The notes below the pieces were generated by a model, which saw only the letters and a list, made by a program, of their open reading frames with translations, was not told where the DNA came from and searched no databases. DNA of 64,000 nucleotides from Eustoma russellianum (lineage: Eukaryota; Streptophyta; Magnoliopsida; Gentianales; Gentianaceae), in assembly GCA_036186865.1 (NCBI GenBank), contig AP025041.1, positions 40,600,630 to 40,664,629 on the forward strand. The letters run 5' to 3'. Shown here piece by piece: positions 57,989 through 64,000 of this stretch. The position numbers and the translations under genes were made by a program. Each line of letters opens with the position of its first letter. The first letter of the stretch is position 1.

Positions 57989-58806
57989 TGTTAAGTTGTA
58001 AAACGTTTTGATGATGAAAAAATGTTTTAAATGAGTTGAAATTATGTTTAATATTCGATGCAAGATGGGCAAAACACATTATGTCCAAAGATGGTTGAAA
58101 TTGGAAGTCACTGGTTGACATCGATCTCTCAAACTGGGAACATCGATCGATCGATGTACTTCAGCCCCTGACATCGATCGATCGATGTCTGACTGAGGAC
58201 ATCGAACCCTCAACCACAAGGACATCGATCGATCGATGTCACTTCATCTCCTGACTTCGATCAATCGATGTTGAACTGAGTACTTCAGTCTCTAAACCAG
58301 GTGACATCGATCGATCGATGTCACTTCAGCCCCTGACATCGATCGATCGATGTCAGGCAGTGCAGGATTTTGAAAAATCTTCTGAGGACATTGATCTCTC
58401 CTTTCAGGGACTTCGATCGATCGATGTCCTCCAGAATTCAAATTTTTTGAACGTTAGAATAAAATCCAAGGTTTATTTTCAAGGTTTTCTCTTTCCAATC
58501 TTCTTCAAACTTATTGTGGACTTTAACCCAACTTATTACATGCTTGCTTGACTATTGTAAACATGTCTAAGATTCTCTAGGGTGGCTATCCAAGATCAAA
58601 TCACTCCATAGGATGGCTAGAGACTATTTGGGCATTGTCTTGACATTTTTGAAGATGAAGACTTGGTGGAGAGCCTCAAAAACGTGGTGATGTTCATCTA
58701 TAAATAGAGGAGGCTTGGATGAAGCAAATACACACTTTCAACATCATCTAGCCTCATTTTCCATTGTTGTATATTTCTCTCATACTTGTAAATTTGTTTA
58801 AAGAGT
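57989..58806 (+). mobile_element. Truncated CGATCGATCG Copia LTR, plus orientation
   Basis: It starts TGTTAAG and passes CGTTTTGATGATG. It then has the palindromic array (58110-58430), the complement of the GTTAAAGTCCACAA segment seen at position 10, and a TTCCATTGTTGTATATTTCTC stretch matching the complement of the LTR at 46669-48050. It stops abruptly near 58806 at the host segment, so the 3' LTR end is missing. It could be the 3' LTR of the element whose gag lies at 54992-55990, though that is inference. Confidence 0.75.
58110..58430. repeat. CGATCGATCG minisatellite, plus-orientation LTR
   Basis: About seven copies of GACATCGATCGATCGATGTC or close variants, separated by ~15-35 bp spacers with CTGA and CTC. 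It is the best-preserved of the three arrays together with 105-415. Confidence 0.9.
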
Positions 58807-61751
58807 GGGGTTTTGATGTATCTTTCACTATTAATATATTAAATTGAACTAAAAATCAATTTGTCTACAATATTTTAAAGAAATTTCTCCTCGTTTTATT
58901 TTTAGGATAAGCATGCTGCGAAAGTAAGGGTGTCAAACAGGGCATGCATCGTGTTTTGTATTTCGTGTTTTTCGGGTTTCGTGTATCAAAGTGCCATACT
59001 CATACCTTACCTGTTTGCTTCGCGTATATGGATGTAGATACCCAAACCCGTACATGTCAGGTTTCGTGTCGTGTATCATGTATACCCACGACCTTGACAA
59101 GTACAAATATTTCAACTGTCACTTTGAAATTTCTTTATGAATTCCAAAGAAATTATACCCATAAAAATGTATTCTAGACGTTTTTCCCTCACAATTTCTA
59201 TTTTTTCGCCCTTTACTCTTATCCCTTTTGCTGCTCTTGCTCAAAGAAAAAAATAAAGAAAAAAATGCAAACAATAAAACCAAAAATCGTGATAATTGGT
59301 GCAGGAATGGCTGTCATCACAGCAGCCCTGGGAATTCATGGATGGATGTATGTAGCAGTATAGCTAAAAGTGGATTTGAGTTGAATCCGTTTCCTGTTGA
59401 AAAAAAATCACAATTACTAAATAATCATCAGAAATTTTACGAAAACAAAAAATATAACAAGTAGTCATCTGTTCGTGAAGAAGAAGTTGTCAAGATACTC
59501 ACCTAAACTATAGATCTGACGATGGACGAGCGGAGATCGGAGAAGAAGAGAGATAGAGAGGGCTGGCTGGTGGCTGCGAGCAGCGGGACATGAGATTGGA
59601 GAAGGGGAAAATGGAATTTGGATTTGACAATGGGGATTGGGATTTTAGGAATGGCGGGAGGGGGGAACAGGGAAAAGGATTAGCGATTAGGTTAGTATTT
59701 TTTTTTTGCGAAAATTTATTTTTTTACTTTATTAATTATAAATTTTTATTTAAAATATATTTTAATTTTGGGTATTTCAGGTATAAATGGGTAACAAACG
59801 GGTATACCCGTACATGACCCGCCCTTAGCGGGTTTCTTTCAGGTCTTACTCGATTTGTACACGAAACTCGCCAAGGTCATACCCATACCGGCAAAAATTG
59901 TGTCAGGTTTGGGTCTTATTTTTGTGTCCTGTCTGAAATTGCCACCTTTATGCGCAAGTAATAATCTAATAACTAAGAGTCAAAGCCACACCAAATTAAG
60001 TAATTTAAGGAATTTTTTTTTCAAAAACTGGGGAGTGAAAACCAACTCGAGGTCATTATTTCGCAAGAGAGTGATCTAATTATTAATACATGTATTATAT
60101 CATCTTATCCTATCTATATTGAGAATGTGTTGTATCAAAAGTCACAATTCAAAATTCAACCATGGTAAACCAAATAACTTCTCAAATAAATACAAAAGAA
60201 AAAAAACGCTCAACACGTAATGTGACCATAAATAATGAAATAACAAAAATTTGCACTTAAGAGCCGGCGACAATAGAAAAATTAATGATCGATGAGGATA
60301 GTATATGAAATAGCAAGAACATGAGGACATATGTAACCAGCTAGAGAAAAAGTCTTGAATTAAAGTCAAAAGCAATGGAATAAATGATGGAAAGAAGAGA
60401 ACAATACTAACAATTGTAATTCTGTGTCTAACCCTTAGTCCTGGACATTTATTCCAGGCTGCAAGAGAACAAGTAGACATCAACGGAATAAATGACAGAA
60501 AGAATAAAACAACAAAGCTACGGCTTATGGCAGAATATAAGAGGGCTCGGATGTACACAACCATACTCGTGTGTTAAAAACACACAGAGTTTGTTTTCCG
60601 ATGATCCATAATGAAAATTGTGTTAAGCAGTGTCGATCAACTGCTACTTCACAATATAAAAAATCTAGCTAATTTAGTAAATCTTTTTTTTATTCTATCA
60701 CATTCTAAAGTAAGGAAGAGTACGTAATTGGTTTTCTTGAAAATAGAAATGAGAGAAATCCAAAATAAACACAACAATATAGAAGTACATAAACAGAAGG
60801 AAGTATCTGATGGAGAAAGTGTCTTATGAAAACAACATCGTTGAGATAATAATAATTGAATAATACGACACGCAAATATTTAGAAATGCCAACCTTACAC
60901 TACAAGGTCCACCTTGTTGTGTTGTGCGGCCACAATGACATATACTTTACTAGCAAGTATGATGGCAGATTAAGTGTTGAAATTTGATGGTGAGACCACA
61001 TTAGGCCATATGTATGTTCACTTAAAATTTTAAGGATTCAAAAGATGGCTATTTATTCTTTTATAAAAAAACATTGTGTATATATATATTTTTTCACTTT
61101 GTGGATGTGGGACATAATAAATACTCGTTAATACATAACAACTACTCTTGGACTTTATGCTTTTTCAGACTATAACACCCATATATCAGTAACAAGATTC
61201 GAATCGATCATCAACATCCCCAAAAAAAAATAGAATGCATAGTCACTATGGGCTAATACCCGAGAGGAGAACTGACATCAACTAGCAAATGCAACTATGC
61301 AAGCCTGGTGAGGTGTGATTTTACATGGGGTAAAATTGCTTTCTACCATTCCGTGATTTGATAATAGATCTATATTATCATAAACAAATCTACTATTTAT
61401 ATAAAAACCTAATAATAATGCCTGCAGTTTTTACACAAACAAAAAGTTCATGCAGAATACTGAATACTCCATATAAAAGAATATGTTAAATAGATAATTA
61501 GCCAAAAAAAACTTAAAGAAATTCATAAATTTATGTGCGTGTAATATACAGAGCGTCACAGTTCAATAGTAGCAGTGTTCGAAGTTCGAACCAATAAACC
61601 ATAAAATAATAATTTTACAATTTGATTAACCAACCCAGTTTCTAACACACCGTTTTTAGGTGTCAAGTTCCATATGGACATTTCCCGATGTGGGGTCAGG
61701 TGACGAACTCAGATGAGCGAGGATAAGACTTAAAGAGCTTCCGACAGTTGT
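58807..61751 (-). repeat. Host segment copy B, inverted
   Basis: Read on the minus strand it aligns with copy A (3733-3812, 25257-25985, 36480-36950) and then copy C (2100-2250), in that order. Differences are many but landmarks are clear. It is interrupted by a hAT element and ended by a retroposon at 61752. No gene was identified. The open frame at 60142-60564 lies in sequence that has stops in copy A, so it is probably not coding. Confidence 0.75.
58925..59950 (+). mobile_element. Non-autonomous hAT element, 1026 bp
   Basis: The ends are TAAGGGTGTCAA and, inverted, TAAAGGTGGCAA. The flanking 8-bp sequences TGCGAAAG (58917-58924) and TGCGCAAG (59951-59958) match at 7 of 8 bases, the TSD length of hAT elements. 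Subterminal regions are full of GGGTA/TACCCG and CAGGT motifs. No transposase is encoded. Copy C at 2124-2131 (CTTCGGCA) is the corresponding unoccupied site. Confidence 0.82.
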
Positions 61752-62187
61752 TTTTTTTTTTTTTAGAGGAAACATTTCAATTTATATATAACATTTAAGG
61801 GGCAAAGCCCAATTACAAAAATCCGCATGCCCCAACCCCAAAAAATTGGCCAGACAAATCTAACTCTGCGCCCATACGCCCCACTCGGTACAAGACCAAA
61901 CAAAGGCCCTAAGCCACTATCCCAAAATGTACAAAAAGGAATGAATTATCACCCCAACAGAGCAATGCATTAACACACAGTAAATGCATTCCAACAGCCA
62001 CCCCATCCCAACCTCTACTACTGTTGCCTCTTCAATGCACCATAATTGCAATTCAACCTACTCCTCCCCTTTCCAACGCAATTGAGCAATTCTCCCTCTC
62101 AATCATCCTCCTTCCATCGTTGATTCCATCCCCAGACTCCACCTCCGGACACAAATGATTCCCAACGTTGGCGTGCTGTATGTACAT
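61752..62187 (-). mobile_element. Poly(A)-tailed retroposon, LINE or processed transcript
   Basis: A run of 12 or more T at the left edge, read on the minus strand, is a poly(A) tail. It is preceded by TTGTAATTGGGCTTTGCCCC and an AT-rich 3' end. No open frame with LINE motifs remains, so it may be a 5'-truncated LINE or a processed pseudogene. The other TSD is not visible because a Copia LTR begins at 62188. Confidence 0.45.
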
Positions 62188-62748
62188 TGTTAAAGATATA
62201 GTTGAAGATAAAAAGAAGAAAGGGCCTGTGTTATAATGTGGTTTGGCACAGTTGTAGCTTGGATGGCACGGTACGTGAGCTCTGGCACGCACAGGCATGG
62301 TTGGCACACAGTGGTACGTATAGACTTGGCATGCTTGGGTTGTTTAGCGTGTTTGGCACGACAGTATGCTTGGCACGGTGGCACGATTGTTACGGTGGCA
62401 CGCTTGGCACAGTGGCACGCTAGTTACATGTACGGCTTGGCACGAGTGATGCATGCTGATGCTCTGTTGTGACTGATTCGGTGTTGATGCTGGATAAAGT
62501 CTTCTCCCACGTGCCATCTTATGTTTCTAGATTGTTCCCTAGACTAGTATAAATACGTATGTTGTTTGTATTGCAATGATGGATGAACATTTTACAAAAT
62601 TTTTGGTTCATTTTTTAATCTTCTTCTTCCTCGAGCTGAGGCCATCAAAACTCTGACGCCATAGTGCGTTTTTGTTACCTTCTTCAAATTGTTCTTATAC
62701 ATTGATACAATTAGCTGTTAGCTTTTGAATTTCGTACGAATTTTGACA
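62188..62748 (+). mobile_element. 5' LTR of Copia-5
   Basis: The 561-bp LTR starts TGTTAAAG and ends TTTTGACA, directly followed by PBS TGGTATCAGAGCC (62749-62761). TATAAATA at 62548-62555 is a good TATA box. Positions 62247-62450 contain about a dozen GGCAC(G/A) motifs in irregular tandem. The partner LTR lies beyond the window, so no TSD test is possible. Confidence 0.85.
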
Positions 62749-62761
62749 TGGTATCAGAGCC
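62749..62761 (+). promoter_or_regulatory. Primer-binding site of Copia-5
   Basis: TGGTATCAGAGCC abuts the LTR end and matches initiator tRNA-Met. Confidence 0.9.
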
Positions 62762-62857
62762 ATGACAATTCGCTGTTTGATTCCTTGTTTGATCCTCATT
62801 GAATTCCATATCACCTCGGCGTTTCCTTTCGTAAATCATTCTAACTGAAGTGTTAAT

Positions 62858-64000
62858 ATGGCGAATGCAAGTGCTGCTTCATCCAGTTCTCGAAGTAATC
62901 ATGTGAACAATGAGAATCCGACAAGTAGTCCTTACTACTTGCATCCGAATGACAGTCCAGCTATAGTTCTGGTTCAACCTCCACTCAATCCGCACAATTT
63001 TCACTCATGGAGCAGGACATTTCAAATGGCGTTGTTGGTAAAGAACAAGAGCTGTTTCATTGATGGATCCATGACCAAACCTGCTCAGAATGATCCTCAA
63101 TTTCAGCAATGGAGGCAGGTAAACACCATGATCCAGTCTTGGATCATGAACTGTGTCTCTCCTTCAATTGCGCAAAGTATAATGTGGTATGATAACGCTT
63201 TGGATGTGTGGAACGATCTAGTTATGAGATATGGAAGTGGTGATCCATTCAGATTGTCAGATTTATTGTGTGAATTTTATGCGGTAAAGCAAGATAACCT
63301 CAGTGTGAATGATTATTTTACAAAACTGAAAGTGTTATGGGAAGAGCTGGCTTCCTTAAGATCCATACCGAAGTGTGATTGTCTTCGGTGTGTGTGTGAC
63401 ATAACTAGGAAGATAAATCAATTCATTGAAAGTGATTACGTTATAAAATTCGTTAAAGGATTAAATGAGGAGTTTGATCCGGTGAGATCACAAGTGTTTG
63501 TGATGACTCCGTTGCCGGATATTAAAACTGTGTTTGCAATGGCATTGAAATTTGAGAGAAAGATCACCAGTAATGCTGCCTCAATTGGTTTTAGCAATGC
63601 ACCTACGGCCTTGGTTGCTAATGGTGATGATCAGGAAGGTTTTGTGGCAAATGCGTATGCCAATAGGAGGCAGGGACAGTCATATAGAAGAGGAAATGGA
63701 AGGTTTCATCAAGAAGGAAATAAGCGGTTGCAGTGCAATCATTGTGGTATGATTGGACATACTAGTGATAGATGATATAGGAAACACGGTTTTCCCCCCG
63801 GATTTAAGTTCAAAAATCAAGTTAATGCTGCAGAGGTAGTTGAAGAGAGTTATCAGAACTGTGATGCTGACTTACCTGCGTCCGTGTCATTTCCCCAGTC
63901 TGCTCAATCTCTCACTCAGAAACAGTTTAATAAACTTTTGAAATTGTTGGATATTGATGATAATGTTGCAGGAAGCAATGGAATCAAGGAGGTGCAAGGA
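62858..64000 (+). pseudogene. Copia-5 Gag-Pol, 5' part, one stop, runs off window
   Basis: The frame starts MANASAASSS and follows Copia-2 Gag closely (YYLHPNDSPAI, QPPLNPHNFHSWSRTFQMAL, SIAQSIMWYDNALDVWNDL, KGLNEEFDP). The zinc knuckle reads CNHCGMIGHTSDR and then TGA (63773-63775) exactly where the fourth ligand Cys stands in Copia-2; TGT or TGC to TGA is one base. Beyond the stop the same frame stays open to the window edge (YRKHGFPPGFK, then LTQKQFNKLL), so this is a single nonsense change, at least in the part visible. Confidence 0.88.

Noticed and set aside
59228..59464. Lys/Asn-rich frame inside the hAT element
   Set aside because: Low-complexity AT-rich sequence with no hAT transposase motif.
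60142..60564. 140-codon minus-strand hydrophobic frame in host segment B
   Set aside because: The corresponding sequence at 36480-36880 does not stay open, so coding is not conserved between the copies.
1..64000. tRNA, rRNA or snRNA genes
   Set aside because: The TGGTATCAGAGCC matches are primer-binding sites next to LTRs, not tRNA genes. No cloverleaf or rRNA core sequence was seen.

Overview
This window looks like repeat-rich intergenic DNA from a flowering plant, most likely a eudicot. The reasons are the LTR retrotransposons primed by initiator tRNA-Met (PBS TGGTATCAGAGC), Copia polyproteins of plant type, a hAT element and a Mutator-like MITE, AT-rich spacers, and one small intron-containing gene for a secreted cysteine-rich peptide. 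I cannot name the species. I saw no bacterial-style genes, tRNA, rRNA or CRISPR.

Layout. 1-603 is the end of a Copia-type LTR full of palindromic CGATCGATCG repeats, followed by a hAT fragment. 1.5-2.8 kb is one copy (C) of a host segment that recurs in the window, and it carries a MITE. 4063-25228 is a single insertion made of four ~4.1-kb LTRs alternating with three ~1.55-kb non-coding interiors, all inside one ATGAT target-site duplication. 26175-35798 is a decayed Copia element with a 9.6-kb span, TSD CCTAT and an extra ORF downstream of RNase H. 37012-42694 is a young Copia element with an uninterrupted 1521-residue polyprotein and near-identical 512-bp LTRs. 43336-43703 is the cysteine-rich peptide gene. 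44839-50192 holds an LTR flanked by retroelement interior on both sides; a 2.7-kb solo LTR (TSD CTCTC) is inserted at its right end. 53.0-57.95 kb has two LTR-like sequences in inverted orientation around a gag fragment. 57989-58806 is another CGATCGATCG LTR. 58.8-61.75 kb is inverted copy B of the host segment, carrying a hAT element. 61.75-62.19 kb is a poly(A)-tailed retroposon, and 62188-64000 is the 5' end of a second element related to the young Copia.

Two themes tie the window together. First, a host segment exists in three copies (A, split by the insertions; B, inverted; C), and the copies serve as each other's empty sites, which dates and confirms the MITE and hAT insertions. Second, LTR-LTR recombination has acted repeatedly: it gives the four-LTR array, a mosaic LTR, a shared LTR and a solo LTR. 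The only host gene I can support is the peptide gene, whose start codon lies about 0.64 kb from the 5' LTR of the young Copia element. All boundaries and identities were read by eye; no alignment or database search was run.
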